From NCBI RefSeq assembly GCF_029855045.1, contig NZ_CP123228.1, forward strand, positions 6,076,001 to 6,140,000: 64,000 nucleotides of DNA, in the 5' to 3' direction. A model generated the notes under the pieces. It did not search any database, was not told where the DNA came from, and saw only the letters and a list, made by a program, of their open reading frames with translations. The stretch comes from Piscinibacter sp. XHJ-5 (lineage in GTDB: Bacteria > Pseudomonadota > Gammaproteobacteria > Burkholderiales > Burkholderiaceae_C). Below are positions 8,995 to 19,900 of this stretch, piece by piece. The translations under genes were made by a program, and so were the position numbers. The first letter of the stretch is position 1. Each line of letters begins with the position of its first letter.

Positions 8995-11325
8995 ATGAGC
9001 GTTCAGTTCGATGCGGGTCGGTTCGGAAGCGGCAAGGCGGTGGCGCGCGTCGAGGACGCAGCGCTGCTCGCAGGACGCGGCCGCTTCACTGGCGATCTGG
9101 TCCTGCCGGGACAAACCCACTTGGTGTTCGTGCGATCGCCGCATGCCCACGCGCGCATCGCCTCGGTGGATGTGTCGCCCGCACAGGCGGTGCCCGGGGT
9201 GCTGGCGATCTTCACCGGCAGCGACCTCGCGCAAGCGGGCGTGAAGCCGATCCCCAACGTCCAGGGCTTCCGGCGCGCCGACGGCTCGCCGGGCGCCGCG
9301 CCGCCGCTGCTCGCACTGGCACGCGAGACGGTCCGCTTCGTCGGCGAGCCGGTGGCCGCCGTGGTGGCGTCGAGCCGCGAGGCGGCGCGCGACGCCGCGG
9401 AGGCGGTCTTCGTCGAGTACGAGGACCTGCCGGCGGTCGTCGATCCGGTCGCGGCCACCGCGCCCGGCGCGCCCCTGGTCTGGCCCCAGGCGTCCGGCAA
9501 CATCGCCGCGGAGTCGCGCTACGGCGACGCCGCCGCGGCCGATCAGGCCTTTGCCGGCGCGGCGCACGCCGTGTCGCTGGACATCGTCAACCAGCGGCTC
9601 GCGCCGAGTCCGCTGGAGCCGCGCGGCGTGCTGGCCGACGTCGATCCCGCGAGCGGGCGCCTGACGCTGAGCATGAGCAGCCAGATGCCCAGCGGCGTGC
9701 TGACCTCGCTGTGCCAGATCCTGCCGGGGCTGGCGCCGGAGCAGGTGCGCGTGACCGTCGGCGACGTCGGCGGCGGGTTCGGCATGAAGACCGGCATCTA
9801 TCCCGAGGACGTCGTCGTCGCGCACGCCGCGCGCGTGCTGCAGCGGCCGGTGAAGTGGCAGGCCGACCGTGTCGACGAGTTCCTCTCGGGCTATCACGGC
9901 CGCGACGTGGTCAGCCGCGCCGAGCTGGCGCTCGACGCCGAAGGCAAGGTGCTGGCGCTTCGGGTGCGCTCGCTCGCCAACGTCGGGGCCTATGCCGGCA
10001 ACGCGGGCGTGGCGATCGCGCTGCTCGTCGGCCCGTGGGTGTCCACCAGCATCTACGACATCCGCACCATCGATCTTCATCTGCGCGCCGTCCTGACCCA
10101 CACCACGCCGACCGGCCCCTACCGCGGCGCGGGCCGTCCGGAGGCGATCTACCTCATCGAGCGACTGTTCGACGCGGCGGCGCGCGAGATGAAGCTCGAC
10201 CCCGCCGAGCTGCGACGGCGCAACATGATCCGCCCCGATCAGATGCCGTACACGAGCCCGATGGAGCAGGTGTACGACAGCGGGCGCTTCGAGCAGATCC
10301 TGGACCGGGGACTGGCGCTGGCCGACTGGCACGGCTTCGCGGCGCGCCGCGAAGCCTCGCGCGTCCGCGGCCGGCTGCGCGGCCGCGGCATCGCGACCTT
10401 CCTCGAGTGGACCGGCGGCATGGCGCTGGACGAGCAGGCCGGCATCAACGTGCTGGCCGACGGCACCATCGAGATCCATTCGGCCACGCAGGCGATGGGC
10501 CAGGGCATCGTGACCAGCTACGCGCAGCTGGCGGTCGATGTGTTCGGCGTGCCGATCGAGCGCATCCGCGTGCTGCAGGGCGACACCGACCGCGCCCGCG
10601 GCTTCGGCAGCGCCGGCTCGCGCTCGCTGTTCACCGGCGGCGCGGCGGTGCACGTGGCCTCGCAGCGCACCGTCGAGCACGCGAAGGGGCTGGCGTCCGA
10701 CCTGCTCGAAGCAGCGGCTGGCGACATCGAGTACCGGGCCGGCCGCTTCAGCGTGGCAGGCACCGACATCGGCATCGGCCTGTTCGAGCTGGCCGCGCGG
10801 CAGCCCGAAGCGCGCATCTTCGTCGAGGCGGCGGCGAGCGCCTCGGCGCCGAGCTGGCCCAACGGCTGCCATGTGTGCGAAGTGGAGATCGATCCGGACA
10901 GCGGCGCCGTCGAGGTGATCTCCTACGCGTCGGTCAACGACATCGGGCGCGTCGTCAACCCGTTGATCGCCGGCGGCCAGATCGAAGGCGGCGCGGTCCA
11001 GGGCATCGGGCAGGCCTTGTGCGAGCAGGTGGTCTACGACCCGGACAGCGGCCAGATGCTGACCGGCAGCTTCATGGACTACGCGATGCCGCGTGCGGAC
11101 GTGAACCGCCTGTTCCGCACCGAGTTCGACACGTCCATCCCTTGCCTGACCAACGCGCTGGGCGTGAAGGGGGTCGGCGAGCTGGGCACGATAGGCGCGA
11201 CGCCGGCGGTGGTGAACGCCGTGATCGATGCGCTGGACCACGCCGGACTGGGCCGCGACGCGGAACGCATCCAGATGCCGGTGACGGCCGAGCGCGTGTG
11301 GCGAGCGTTGAACCGCTCCAATTAG
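8995..11325 (+). CDS. Molybdopterin-dependent hydroxylase large subunit (CoxL-like, form II / aldehyde oxidase type)
   Basis: 776-residue large subunit of the xanthine dehydrogenase/aldehyde oxidase/CO dehydrogenase family. Cofactor segments include [44 protein letters not shown] and, near the end, the catalytic-glutamate motif [20 protein letters not shown] differs from the Cys-containing active-site loop of genuine form I CO dehydrogenase, so oxidation of an aldehyde or N-heterocycle is more likely than CO oxidation. The FAD (medium) and 2Fe-2S (small) subunits that normally accompany it are absent from both flanks, so partners must be encoded elsewhere. A LiuR-like operator lies 51 bp upstream. 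Confidence 0.88.
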   Translation: MSVQFDAGRFGSGKAVARVEDAALLAGRGRFTGDLVLPGQTHLVFVRSPHAHARIASVDVSPAQAVPGVLAIFTGSDLAQAGVKPIPNVQGFRRADGSPGAAPPLLALARETVRFVGEPVAAVVASSREAARDAAEAVFVEYEDLPAVVDPVAATAPGAPLVWPQASGNIAAESRYGDAAAADQAFAGAAHAVSLDIVNQRLAPSPLEPRGVLADVDPASGRLTLSMSSQMPSGVLTSLCQILPGLAPEQVRVTVGDVGGGFGMKTGIYPEDVVVAHAARVLQRPVKWQADRVDEFLSGYHGRDVVSRAELALDAEGKVLALRVRSLANVGAYAGNAGVAIALLVGPWVSTSIYDIRTIDLHLRAVLTHTTPTGPYRGAGRPEAIYLIERLFDAAAREMKLDPAELRRRNMIRPDQMPYTSPMEQVYDSGRFEQILDRGLALADWHGFAARREASRVRGRLRGRGIATFLEWTGGMALDEQAGINVLADGTIEIHSATQAMGQGIVTSYAQLAVDVFGVPIERIRVLQGDTDRARGFGSAGSRSLFTGGAAVHVASQRTVEHAKGLASDLLEAAAGDIEYRAGRFSVAGTDIGIGLFELAARQPEARIFVEAAASASAPSWPNGCHVCEVEIDPDSGAVEVISYASVNDIGRVVNPLIAGGQIEGGAVQGIGQALCEQVVYDPDSGQMLTGSFMDYAMPRADVNRLFRTEFDTSIPCLTNALGVKGVGELGTIGATPAVVNAVIDALDHAGLGRDAERIQMPVTAERVWRALNRSN

Positions 11326-11335
11326 GGAGACGGCA

Positions 11336-12514
11336 TCACATCGTCTCGGCGAACAGCTCCCGGCCGATCAGCATCCTTCGGATCTCCGAGGTCCCTGCCC
11401 CGATCTCGTAGAGCTTGGCGTCGCGCCACAGCCGACCCAGCGGGTACTCGTTGATGTAGCCGTTGCCGCCGAAGAGCTGGATGCCCTCGCCGGCCATCCA
11501 GGTCGCCTTCTCGGCGCACCAGAGGATCACCGAAGCGCAGTCCTTGCGCACCTGGCGCACATGCCCGGCGCCCAGCATGTCGAGGTTCTTGCCCACCGTG
11601 TAGCAGAAGGCGCGCGCCGCCTGCAGCACGGTGTACATGTCGGCCACCTTGCCCTGCACCAGCTGGAACTCGCCGATGCTCTGCCCGAACTGCTTGCGGT
11701 CGTGGATGTAGGGCATCACGTTGTCCATCACCGACTGCATGATGCCGACGGGCCCGGCGGCCAGCACCGCGCGCTCGTAGTCCAGGCCGCTCATCAGCAC
11801 CTTGGCGCCGCCGTTGAGCGCACCCAGCACGTTCTCCGCCGGCACCTCGACGTTCTGGAACACCAGCTCGCCGGTGTGGCTGCCGCGCATGCCGAGCTTG
11901 TCGAGCTTCTGCGCGATCGAGAAGCCCTTCATGCCCTTCTCGATCAGGAAGGCGGTGACGCCGCGCGCGCCGAGCTCGGGCTCGGTCTTCGCGTAGACCA
12001 CCAGCGTGTCGGCGTCCGGGCCATTGGTGATCCACATCTTGGTGCCGTTGAGCACGTAGTGGCCGCCCTTGTCCTCGGCCTTCAGCTTCATGCCGATGAC
12101 GTCGGAGCCGGCGCCCGATTCGCTCATCGCCAAGGCCCCCACGTGCTCGCCGCTGATCAGCTTGGGCAGGTACTTGCGCCTCTGCGCCTCGTTGCCGTTG
12201 CGCTTGATCTGGTTGACGCACAGGTTGCTGTGAGCGCCGTACGACAGGCCGACCGAGGCAGAGGCGCGGCTGATCTCCTCCATCGCGATCATGTGCGCGA
12301 GGTAGCCCATGTTCGCGCCGCCGTATTCCTCGGACACGGTGACGCCCAGCACGCCGAGCTCGCCCATCTTGCGCCACAGGTCCATCGGGAACTGGTCGCT
12401 CCTGTCGATCTCGGCCGCGCGCGGTGCGATTTCGGCCTGCGCGAATTCGCGCACCGCGTCGCGCAGGGAGTTGATGTCGTCGCCGAGTTGGAAGTCGAGG
12501 CCGGGCAGGTTCAT
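11336..12514 (-). CDS. liuA: Isovaleryl-CoA dehydrogenase
   Basis: FAD enzyme oxidising isovaleryl-CoA to 3-methylcrotonyl-CoA in leucine degradation; 392 residues. Specific marks are [30 protein letters not shown], the catalytic glutamate about residue 247 in [15 protein letters not shown] (the helix-G position used by this subfamily), and glycine instead of glutamate in [18 protein letters not shown]. It follows the thioesterase gene by 12 bp and is therefore under the operator at 12995-13016. The rest of the liu pathway (methylcrotonyl-CoA carboxylase, methylglutaconyl-CoA hydratase, HMG-CoA lyase) is not here, so liuA is separated from its usual partners. Confidence 0.92.
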   Translation of the reverse strand: MNLPGLDFQLGDDINSLRDAVREFAQAEIAPRAAEIDRSDQFPMDLWRKMGELGVLGVTVSEEYGGANMGYLAHMIAMEEISRASASVGLSYGAHSNLCVNQIKRNGNEAQRRKYLPKLISGEHVGALAMSESGAGSDVIGMKLKAEDKGGHYVLNGTKMWITNGPDADTLVVYAKTEPELGARGVTAFLIEKGMKGFSIAQKLDKLGMRGSHTGELVFQNVEVPAENVLGALNGGAKVLMSGLDYERAVLAAGPVGIMQSVMDNVMPYIHDRKQFGQSIGEFQLVQGKVADMYTVLQAARAFCYTVGKNLDMLGAGHVRQVRKDCASVILWCAEKATWMAGEGIQLFGGNGYINEYPLGRLWRDAKLYEIGAGTSEIRRMLIGRELFAETM

Positions 12515-12526
12515 GGGGCAAGTCTC

Positions 12527-12979
12527 CTAGTGATGGATGCCGCCGCGGCCGCTCACCGACATCACGGTGGCCACCATCGTGGCGATGAGTTTCGGGCTGG
12601 CGCCGTCGGCGCCCAGCTCGAACGCGCGGCCGTCGACGACGCTGATCGTGCGTCCGGGCTTGACGACCTGGCCCTCGAAGCGGAAGCGCGGCCCGCGCGC
12701 AGGGGCCAGCAGGTTGATCTTGAACTCGATCGTCAGCACCGCCGCGTCGGCAGGCATCAGTGAAAACGCGGCATAACCGCAGGCCGAATCGAGTGCCGCC
12801 GACAGCATGCCGGCATGCAGGAATCCGTGCTGCTGGGTGAACTCCTCGCGGTGCGACATCGCCACGACGACACGCCCCTGCTCGACGCTCTCCAGCGTCG
12901 CGCCCAGCGTGCGCATCGCCGCCTGGCGCTCGAACGAGCCGCGAACGCGGGCGGCGAAATCGGGATCGGCGGCTTGCAT
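12527..12979 (-). CDS. PaaI-family hotdog acyl-CoA thioesterase
   Basis: Hotdog-fold protein of 150 residues. The family signature is FTQQHGFLHAGMLSAALDSACGYAAFSL, with a HGG-like turn (HAG) and an acidic residue (Asp of ALDSACG) at the usual active-site positions, followed by IEFKINLLAPARG. It likely hydrolyses a short or branched acyl-CoA, perhaps to relieve CoA trapping during isovaleryl-CoA oxidation. It is the first gene of a two-gene unit with liuA. Its ATG is only 15 bp downstream of a 22-bp operator, so the operator lies in the promoter/5' leader. Confidence 0.88.
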   Translation of the reverse strand: MQAADPDFAARVRGSFERQAAMRTLGATLESVEQGRVVVAMSHREEFTQQHGFLHAGMLSAALDSACGYAAFSLMPADAAVLTIEFKINLLAPARGPRFRFEGQVVKPGRTISVVDGRAFELGADGASPKLIATMVATVMSVSGRGGIHH

Positions 12980-12994
12980 GGCGGGGTCGTGCGG

Positions 12995-13016
12995 TTGACG
13001 TTTACGTAAACGTCAA
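12995..13016. promoter_or_regulatory. LiuR-like operator upstream of thioesterase-liuA
   Basis: Perfect 22-bp palindrome formed by two overlapping 16-bp units, TTGACGTTTACGTAAA (12995-13010) and its reverse complement (13001-13016). On the minus strand a TATGAT box (13021-13016) abuts it, so the operator covers the likely transcription start. It lies 15 bp upstream of the thioesterase ATG. The presence of two overlapping units suggests room for more than one dimer, which is inference. Confidence 0.85.
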
Positions 13017-13042
13017 TCATACCGAACCGCCGGACGCCGACC

Positions 13043-14281
13043 TCAGCGCCGCGGCAGCGCCTGCTCCAGGTCGGCCAACAGGTCGGCCCCCTCCTCCAGG
13101 CCGATCGACAGCCGCACCAGCCCGTCGGCGATGCCCATCTCGGCGCGTCCTTCGGCACCCGCCTCCCAGAAGATCGTCGGCGCAACCGGGATCACGAGCG
13201 TTCGCGTGTCTCCCAGTCCGGTGGCCTTGATCGGGATGCGCAGCCGGTCGATCGTCGCCAGCGTCGTCGCGGCGTCGCGCAGCTCGAACGACAGCAGCCA
13301 GGATCCCGCCGAGAAGTGCGCCTTCGCCAGCGCGTGCTGCGGGTGAGACTCCAGCATCGGATAGTGCACCGCGGCGACCGCCGGATGGCCGGCCAGGAAA
13401 CGTGCCACGGCGAGCGCCGTGGCGCTGGTGTGGGCCACCCGCAGCGCCGCGGTCTCGGCGCCCAGGCCGATCTGATGCGCCTGCTCGGACGACAGGGAGC
13501 CGCCCATGTCGCGCAGTCCCTTCTTGCGGAGCTGCGTCAGCCCCCATTGCGCCGGGTCGCCGCGGCGGTAGGCGGCGAAGAGGTTCGGCCAGCCTTGCCA
13601 GTCGAAGCCGCCCACGTCGGTGACGGCGCCGCCGAGCGCGGCCCCGTGGCCGGCGAGGGTCTTGCTCAGCGAATTGACCACCAGCCCGGCGCCGACGGTG
13701 CGCGGCCGGAACAGCAGCGGCGACGTGACGGTGTTGTCGACGACGTACAGCAGTCCGCGCCGGCGGCACAGGTCGCCGATGGCCGCGAGATCGGGCACCT
13801 GGGTACCCGGGTTGGCCACGGTCTCGACGAACACCATGCGCGTGCTCGGCCGCAGCGCCGCCTCGACGGCGGCCACCGAGCCCGCATCCACCTTGCTCAC
13901 CGCGATGCCCAGCTCGCCCAGCGTGCCGAACAGGCTGTTGGTGTTGCCGAACACGAAGCGGCTGCTGATCAGGTGATCCCCGGCGCGCAGCAGCGTGAGG
14001 AACACCGCGCTCAGCGCCGCCATGCCGCTGGCGAAGCACACCGTGCCGACGCCCTGCTCGAGCGCCGTGATCTTGCGCTCCAGCGCCGCCGTCGTGGGCG
14101 TCCCCTGGCGGGCATAGTTGAAGCCGCCCTTGACGGTGCCCTGGAACACGCCGATCAGGTCCTCGACGCGCTCGAAGCCGTACTGCACCGAGCTGTGAAT
14201 CGGCTTGTGCAGCCCGCCATGCTCGACGCCGCCGTGGCGATCGGAATGGACGATGCGAGTGGTGATGCCCTGCTCTGTCAT
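13043..14281 (-). CDS. Cys/Met-metabolism PLP-dependent enzyme (cystathionine gamma-synthase/beta-lyase family)
   Basis: 412-residue fold-type I PLP enzyme. Visible signatures are the phosphate-binding FASGMAALSAVFLTLLRAGDH, the PLP-contacting Asp in VVDNTVTSPLLFRP, the Schiff-base lysine in VVNSLSKTLAGHG and the carboxyl-binding Arg in VRLSIGLEEGADLLADLEQAL. It acts on cysteine/homocysteine-type substrates; whether it is a lyase, gamma-synthase or sulfhydrylase cannot be decided from motifs alone. Its stop is 26 bp before the LiuR-like operator of the downstream gene on the same strand, so that operator may also lie within its read-through transcript. Confidence 0.9.
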   Translation of the reverse strand: MTEQGITTRIVHSDRHGGVEHGGLHKPIHSSVQYGFERVEDLIGVFQGTVKGGFNYARQGTPTTAALERKITALEQGVGTVCFASGMAALSAVFLTLLRAGDHLISSRFVFGNTNSLFGTLGELGIAVSKVDAGSVAAVEAALRPSTRMVFVETVANPGTQVPDLAAIGDLCRRRGLLYVVDNTVTSPLLFRPRTVGAGLVVNSLSKTLAGHGAALGGAVTDVGGFDWQGWPNLFAAYRRGDPAQWGLTQLRKKGLRDMGGSLSSEQAHQIGLGAETAALRVAHTSATALAVARFLAGHPAVAAVHYPMLESHPQHALAKAHFSAGSWLLSFELRDAATTLATIDRLRIPIKATGLGDTRTLVIPVAPTIFWEAGAEGRAEMGIADGLVRLSIGLEEGADLLADLEQALPRR

Positions 14282-14329
14282 GGATGCTGCACTCCCGGCG
14301 CCTCGAGGGACGCCGAGAATAGCAGCGCC

Positions 14330-14734
14330 TCAGCGGGCGGCCATGCCGTTCAGCGCGGCTTGCATCGCCTTGACGCCGGCCGCCATGCGCTGGGCGATCG
14401 GCTCGCGCAGCGTTTCGGGCAGCAGGTCCGCGATCCACACCACCCGGCTGCGACCGTCGGCCTCCTCGAACACCTGGAACGACGCGTTGTGATGGCTCAT
14501 CGCCGTGCCGACCGCCGCGTAGGCGAGGCGCCGCCGCGCGTCATCGACGGTCACGATGAGCTCGCGCGCGACCAGGCCGTCGGCGAAGGTGACGATGCGC
14601 GCGCCTTCCTCCAGCTGCACATCGCGCACGAATCCCGGCGCAAGCCGTCGGTGCACCGCCCCGACGTCGCGAAACACATCCCATGCCGCTGCGGGCGGCG
14701 CGTCGACGACGAATTCCTCGACGATCGTGGCCAT
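14330..14734 (-). CDS. SRPBCC (START-like) family protein
   Basis: 134-residue polyketide-cyclase/START-like ligand-binding protein. It opens MATIVEEFVVDAPPAAAWDVFRDVGAVHRRLAPGF, the typical beta-alpha-alpha start of SRPBCC proteins, and ends with the long carboxy-terminal helix LREPIAQRMAAGVKAMQAALNG. ATG 14734 was preferred over one 15 bp upstream because GGGAAG lies at a proper distance. It follows the VOC gene by 11 bp in a minus-strand cluster with AraC and pirin. Ligand unknown. Confidence 0.85.
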   Translation of the reverse strand: MATIVEEFVVDAPPAAAWDVFRDVGAVHRRLAPGFVRDVQLEEGARIVTFADGLVARELIVTVDDARRRLAYAAVGTAMSHHNASFQVFEEADGRSRVVWIADLLPETLREPIAQRMAAGVKAMQAALNGMAAR

Positions 14735-14745
14735 GGTGCTTCCCT

Positions 14746-15108
14746 TCAATCGAAGCAGACCGCCTCGACGTTGTGGCCGTCGGGGTCGATGAGGAAGGCG
14801 GCGTAGTAGGTGTCGCTGTAGTCGGGCCGCGGCCCGGGCGCGCCGTTGTCGCGTCCGCCGGCGGCCAGGCCCTGCGCATGAAAGCGCTGCACCGCCTCGC
14901 GGCCGGACGCACGGAACGCGACGTGCGTGCCGGGCCCGATGTCGCCGGCGTGCCGATACAGCCAGAACGCCGGCTCGCCCTTCGGGCCGAAGCCCGCGTA
15001 GCTGTCGTCGCCGCCTTGCTGTGTGTGGCCCAGCGCGCCGAGTGCGCTGCGATAGAACGCGACACTCTTGTCGAGATCACGCACCTTCAATCCGATGTGG
15101 TCGTACAT
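14746..15108 (-). CDS. VOC superfamily (glyoxalase/dioxygenase-like) protein
   Basis: 120-residue protein with two beta-alpha-beta-beta-beta modules, starting MYDHIGLKVRDLDKSVAFYRSALGALG and ending IDPDGHNVEAVCFD. Candidate metal ligands are His4 and the Glu of VEAV. The start is preceded by CAGGAGAACAGC, a good ribosome binding site. It lies 29 bp downstream of an AraC-family regulator and just ahead of the SRPBCC gene, suggesting a small inducible detoxification or catabolic unit. The substrate cannot be named. Confidence 0.87.
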   Translation of the reverse strand: MYDHIGLKVRDLDKSVAFYRSALGALGHTQQGGDDSYAGFGPKGEPAFWLYRHAGDIGPGTHVAFRASGREAVQRFHAQGLAAGGRDNGAPGPRPDYSDTYYAAFLIDPDGHNVEAVCFD

Positions 15109-15137
15109 GCTGTTCTCCTGATGAAGGAGAAGCGATG

Positions 15138-15980
15138 CTAGAGACGGCGCGCCAGGCGTTCTTGGAAAATCTTGCGGTCGCCACGGGCCGCCCGCCTGAA
15201 GCCGCGCGGGGACGTGCCCGCGGCGCGCTGGAAGCTGCGCACGAAGTTCGAGAGGTCGGCAAAGCCGACGTCGAGCGCGATGTCGGTGATGGAGCGATCG
15301 TCGTCGGCCAGCAGGCCGGCCGCGCGGCGCAGCCGGCAGCGCACGAGGTACTGGTGCGGCGTCACCCCCAGCACCGCCGCGAACACCCGCAGATAGTGGT
15401 AGGCGCTCCAGCCGCTGCGCGCCGCAAGCGCCTCCAGCGTGAGCGCCTCGTCGGCATGGGCGTCGATCCACAGCGCCGACTCGACGGCGCGGCGCTTGTC
15501 TGCCGAGGTCGGCCTGGCGGGACGCTGTCCGCCCGCGGCCACGGCCACGAAGCGCGCCGCCAGCGCGAGGCCGATCTCGTCGAGCCCCAGGTCGTTCGCG
15601 CCGCCGGCCGCGTGCTGCGCCAGCTCGCCGAGCACGACCAGCTCGGCCAGGGGCGGCACGCCGCCGCTCTGCCAGGCGCGTCCGCGGCGGTCGATCTCGC
15701 CGACGAGCTCCGGCGACACGAAGAACGCAAGGCACTCGTCGCCGCCCAGGTGATGCTCGTGGGTGCAGGTGTATTCGTCGCCGGGCCTGCCGACCAGCAG
15801 CGAACCGGGCACCAGCTCATGCGTGTGGCCGCGGCAACGGCAGCCGAAGCTGCCGCGCCGCACGTACGACACCGACCAGGCCTGATGGTGCTCGGCATAG
15901 GGCCTGTCGTCGGGCCCCGCGGCGCAGCGGTAGTCGACGACCGACACCGGCCCGCGCAGCAGGGGCGTGGAGGCGAGCAT
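15138..15980 (-). CDS. AraC-family transcriptional regulator
   Basis: 280 residues. The amino-terminal cupin-like sensor contains several Cys and His residues ([25 protein letters not shown]), which could bind a metal or act as a thiol sensor. The carboxy-terminal double helix-turn-helix starts at about residue 175 ([34 protein letters not shown]) and ends with [27 protein letters not shown], the AraC consensus. It lies 11 bp downstream of the pirin gene and probably regulates the pirin/VOC/SRPBCC cluster. ATG 15980 was chosen because longer frames run into the pirin gene. Confidence 0.9.
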   Translation of the reverse strand: MLASTPLLRGPVSVVDYRCAAGPDDRPYAEHHQAWSVSYVRRGSFGCRCRGHTHELVPGSLLVGRPGDEYTCTHEHHLGGDECLAFFVSPELVGEIDRRGRAWQSGGVPPLAELVVLGELAQHAAGGANDLGLDEIGLALAARFVAVAAGGQRPARPTSADKRRAVESALWIDAHADEALTLEALAARSGWSAYHYLRVFAAVLGVTPHQYLVRCRLRRAAGLLADDDRSITDIALDVGFADLSNFVRSFQRAAGTSPRGFRRAARGDRKIFQERLARRL

Positions 15981-15991
15981 CGCGCGCGGCC

Positions 15992-16909
15992 TCAGGGATA
16001 GTGCACCGGCTTGCCCGGGATCTCGGGCAGCGGAATGAACTCGGTCTCGCCGGGCACCGGCGCGAAGCGCTGATGGCGCCAGTCGTCCTTGGCCTGCTCG
16101 ATGCGCTCGGCCGAGCTGGCGACGAAGTTCCAGCTGAGGAAGCGCGGGCCGTCCATCGGCTCGCCCCCCAGCAGCATGAGCCGCGCCGGCGAGCTGTCGG
16201 GCGCGGCCAGCGTGACCGCGGCGCCCTGCTTCAGCACGACGAGACGGCCGGCTTCGAAGCGGCCGTCGGCGCCGAGGTCGAGCACGCCGTCGACGACGTA
16301 GATCGCCTGCTCGGCATAGGCAGCCGGCATCGTGATGCGCGCGCCCGGCTGCAGGTGCAGGTCGACATAGAACAGCGGCGACAGCGTCGGCACCGGCGCG
16401 CGGCGGCCGAAGAACTCGCCCGCCACGATGCGCGCCGTTGCGCCTTCGCCCTCGACCACCGGCAGGCGGTCGACCTCGACGTGGACGAAGCTGGGCTCGT
16501 CCTCCTCGCGCTCTCGCGGCAGCGCAACCCAGCACTGCAGTCCGGCCAGGGAAGAGCCACGCGCGCGAACCTCGGGAGCGCTGCGTTCCGAGTGCACGAT
16601 GCCGCGGCCGGCGGTCATCCAGTTGACCTCGCCGGGGCGGATCGCCTGCACGCTGCCGACGCTGTCTCGGTGCAGGATCTCGCCGCTGTGCAGGTAGGTC
16701 ACGGTCGCCAGGCCGATGTGCGGATGCGGCCGCACGTCGAGCCCGCGTCCCGGAGCGAACACCACCGGGCCCATTGCATCGAGGAACACGAAGGGTCCGA
16801 CCATGCGCCGCTCCACGGAAGGCAGCGCGCGCCGCACCTCGAAGCGGTCGCCCAGGTCATGGGTGCGCGGCACGACGACCACGTCGACCGTCAGGCTCGA
16901 ATCGTCCAT
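15992..16909 (-). CDS. Pirin family protein
   Basis: Bicupin of 305 residues. The metal site of the first cupin is visible in [24 protein letters not shown] (two His plus a further His) with the downstream Glu in HSERSAPE. The second cupin covers [38 protein letters not shown]. Bacterial pirins include quercetin 2,3-dioxygenases and redox-responsive regulators. It is the first gene of a likely four-gene minus-strand unit with AraC, VOC and SRPBCC (gaps 11, 29 and 11 bp). Confidence 0.92.
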   Translation of the reverse strand: MDDSSLTVDVVVVPRTHDLGDRFEVRRALPSVERRMVGPFVFLDAMGPVVFAPGRGLDVRPHPHIGLATVTYLHSGEILHRDSVGSVQAIRPGEVNWMTAGRGIVHSERSAPEVRARGSSLAGLQCWVALPREREEDEPSFVHVEVDRLPVVEGEGATARIVAGEFFGRRAPVPTLSPLFYVDLHLQPGARITMPAAYAEQAIYVVDGVLDLGADGRFEAGRLVVLKQGAAVTLAAPDSSPARLMLLGGEPMDGPRFLSWNFVASSAERIEQAKDDWRHQRFAPVPGETEFIPLPEIPGKPVHYP

Positions 16910-16991
16910 GTCGCGCCCCTCCTGCTGAATGGTCGGCCAGGGTAGCGCAGTCGGGCGACACCACCGCCGGCAGGGCTGAATTCCCGCCTGC

Positions 16992-19900
16992 CTAGGCCGC
17001 GACGTCCGCGCCCGCGTGCAGCACGGCGAGCAGGCGGTCAGGATCGACGGGCTTCGTCAGGTGGTGATCGAAGCCGGCCGCGACCGCACGGCGCTTGTCG
17101 TCTTCCTGCCCCCAGCCGGTCAGCGCGACGATTCGCGTGCGCGTGCCACCGGCCTCGCGCCAGCGGCGCGCCACCTCGTAGCCGTTCATGCCGGGCATGC
17201 CGATATCGAGCAGCACCACGTCGGGATCGAACGCTTCGCGATGCGTCAGCGCACCTTCGCCGTCGTGCGCGATGGCCACCTGGTGCCCGGACAGCTCCAG
17301 CATCATCGCGAGGCTGTCGGCGGCGTCACGGTTGTCGTCGACCACCAGCACGCGCTGCCGCGCCCCGGCAGGCGCCGGGCCGGCGGCCGGCGCCGGCACC
17401 ACCTGGGCTGGGGCCAGCGGCAGCCGCACGATGAATTCGCTGCCGCAGCCGACGCCGCCGCTGTGCGCCTCGATGCGGCCGCCGTGCAGGTCGACGAGCC
17501 CGCGCGCCAGCGCGAGGCCGATGCCCAGCCCGCCTTGCGAACGCTCCAGCGCAGGCGCGACCTGCGAGAACATCTCGAAGACGCGCGCGAGGTGCTCGGC
17601 GGCGATGCCGATGCCGTTGTCGCGCACCGTGATCGCTGCTTCGCCCGCCGCCGCGGCCTCCACCTCGATGCGGCCGCCGCGCGGCGTGTACTTGGCGGCG
17701 TTGTTCAGAAGATTCAGCAGCACCTGCGTGAGGCGGGTCGCATCCGCCTCCAGCCACACCGGCTCGGCCGGCAGCCGCACATCGAGGGTGTGGCCGGACG
17801 CCTCGATGAAGGGCCGCGCCGCCTCGATCGCTCCGTGCACGATGCCGGCCAGCGTGACCCGCTCCAGGCGCAGCTGGATCTTGCCGCGCGTGATGCGCGC
17901 GACATCGAGCAGGTCGTCGACCAGCCGCGTCATCTGCCGCACCTGGCGATCGATGACGTCGCGCGTCCAGCGCGTCTCCGCATCGGCCGGGTCCTTGAGC
18001 CGCAGGATCTCGAGCGCGTTGGTGATGGGCGCCAGCGGGTTGCGCAGCTCGTGCGCGAGCGTCGCCAGGAATTCGTCCTTGCGACGGTCGGCATCGGACA
18101 GCTCCGCATTCAGGCGACGCAGCTCCTGCTCGATGTGCTTGCGGTCGTGGATGTCGATGCCCAGCCCGTACAGCATCGTCGGCCGACCGTCGGCGCCGTA
18201 CACGGCACGCCCGCGGCCCTCCATCCAGCGCCAGTCGCCGCTCGCGTGATGGAAGCGGAACTCGACCGAGTAGTCCTCGCGCGTCTCCAGGGCGCGGGCG
18301 ATGGCCTGGGCCAATCGCGCGCGGTCCTCCGGATGGACCAGCAGGCGAAACGCGTCCACCCGGCCGCCGAAGGTGCCTGGCTCGAGGCCGAAGATCTCCT
18401 CCAGCTCGCGGCTCCACCAGACGCGATCGGCAATCAGGTCTCGCGACCACGCACCCATGCGCCCGCTGCGCATCGCCAGGGACAGGACGTCCCGGCTCTC
18501 GCGCAGCGCCGAGGCGGCGCGCGCATTCTCGACGGCGAACCAGCTGCGCTCCGCGAGCTGCTCCAGCAGCGCCACATCCTCGGCCGAAAAGGGCCGCGGC
18601 CGACTGTCGTGCAACACGAGCACCGCCACCAGGCGTGCGTCCTTGACCAGCGGCACGGCCAGCATCGCGCGGGTGTCGATGCGCTCGTACGCCGCCTGCA
18701 CCGCCGGCGCCGCCACGCGTGCATCGTCGACCCGGTCGGACATCGCCACGCTGCGCCCGGCGCGCAGCTGCTCGATGATCTGGGCGCCGTAGTCCTCGAG
18801 GCTGTGCCGCCCGGCCATGCTCGCCACTCCGTGCGTGTAGTCGCGGTGGATGCTGAAGGACTGCTGGTCGGCTTCGATCTCGCCGTAGGTGCAGCGGCTC
18901 GCGCCGAAGTGACGGCCGACGCGGCAGACGATCTCCCACTGCACCTGCACGGGGTCGCTCAGGCCGCGCGTCGCGTCGTTGATCTGCACCAGCAGCCGTT
19001 GCGACTCCTCGCCGCGGCGCAGCTCGTCGATCGCATGCTGGCGCTCCGACAGGTCCAGCGCGGCCTGCATGCCGGCGCGGCGCAGCGCCGTGCCGACGGC
19101 GTCGGCTTCGGCCAGGCCGCTGGGCGGAAGGTCGGGCACCACGTCGCGCTCCAGCTGCCGAGCCGCACGCTCGAGCATTGCAATCGGCTCGCGGATGCGT
19201 CGCGCGGCCCAGGTGGCCAGTGCGAGCGCGAAAGCGCCCAGCAGCGCGGCCGCCGCGGCGGCTCTCCAGGCCGCAGTGCGCGCGGCCTCGGTGAGGGCCT
19301 CTTGCGGGACGCCGATGATGAAGCTCCAGCCATGCACCGGCGACCGGCTGAAGAACGCCGACCGCAGCACGCCGTCGAGCGCGACCGCGTCGACGCGGCC
19401 GTCCGCCCTGGCGCGCAGCGCCGAACTGAGGGCCGCCGGCAGCGGCTGGCCGAGCCAGCGCTCGATGTCGGGCACCCGGGCGACGATGCGGTGCTCGCGA
19501 TCAGCGATCTCGGCCGTCCAGCCGGGCGGCAGGTGCTGACCCGCGACGATGGCCTGCAGCGCCGCCGGGCTGAAGACGACGCCCACGTTGTAGCGCGCCG
19601 GCGAGAAATGACGCTCCGGCGCGAACACCGCCAGCACCGGCTGCCGGGTCACGGGCCCGATGCGCAGGTTGCTCACCTCGACGCGGTCGCCGTCGGCGAG
19701 AGAGCGGTCCGGCGTCCAGCTGCGCTTGGGCAGCGGCGTGCCGAACGGCACGGAGGTGTTCAGGAGCTGGTCGTCGTGGTCGACCAGCACGATCCAGCTG
19801 CCGGTGTCTTGCGTCGCCGCGCGCGCCTGCGCGTGAAACGCCTGCCAGTCGCCGGCCGCGATGGCCGGCGAGCTGGCCAGCGTGCGTGCGACCGCGGCGC

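Noticed and set aside
8995..11325. Genuine form I carbon monoxide dehydrogenase (CoxL)
   Set aside because: The active-site loop reads PYRGAGR without the characteristic cysteine, and coxS/coxM/coxDEF genes are missing.
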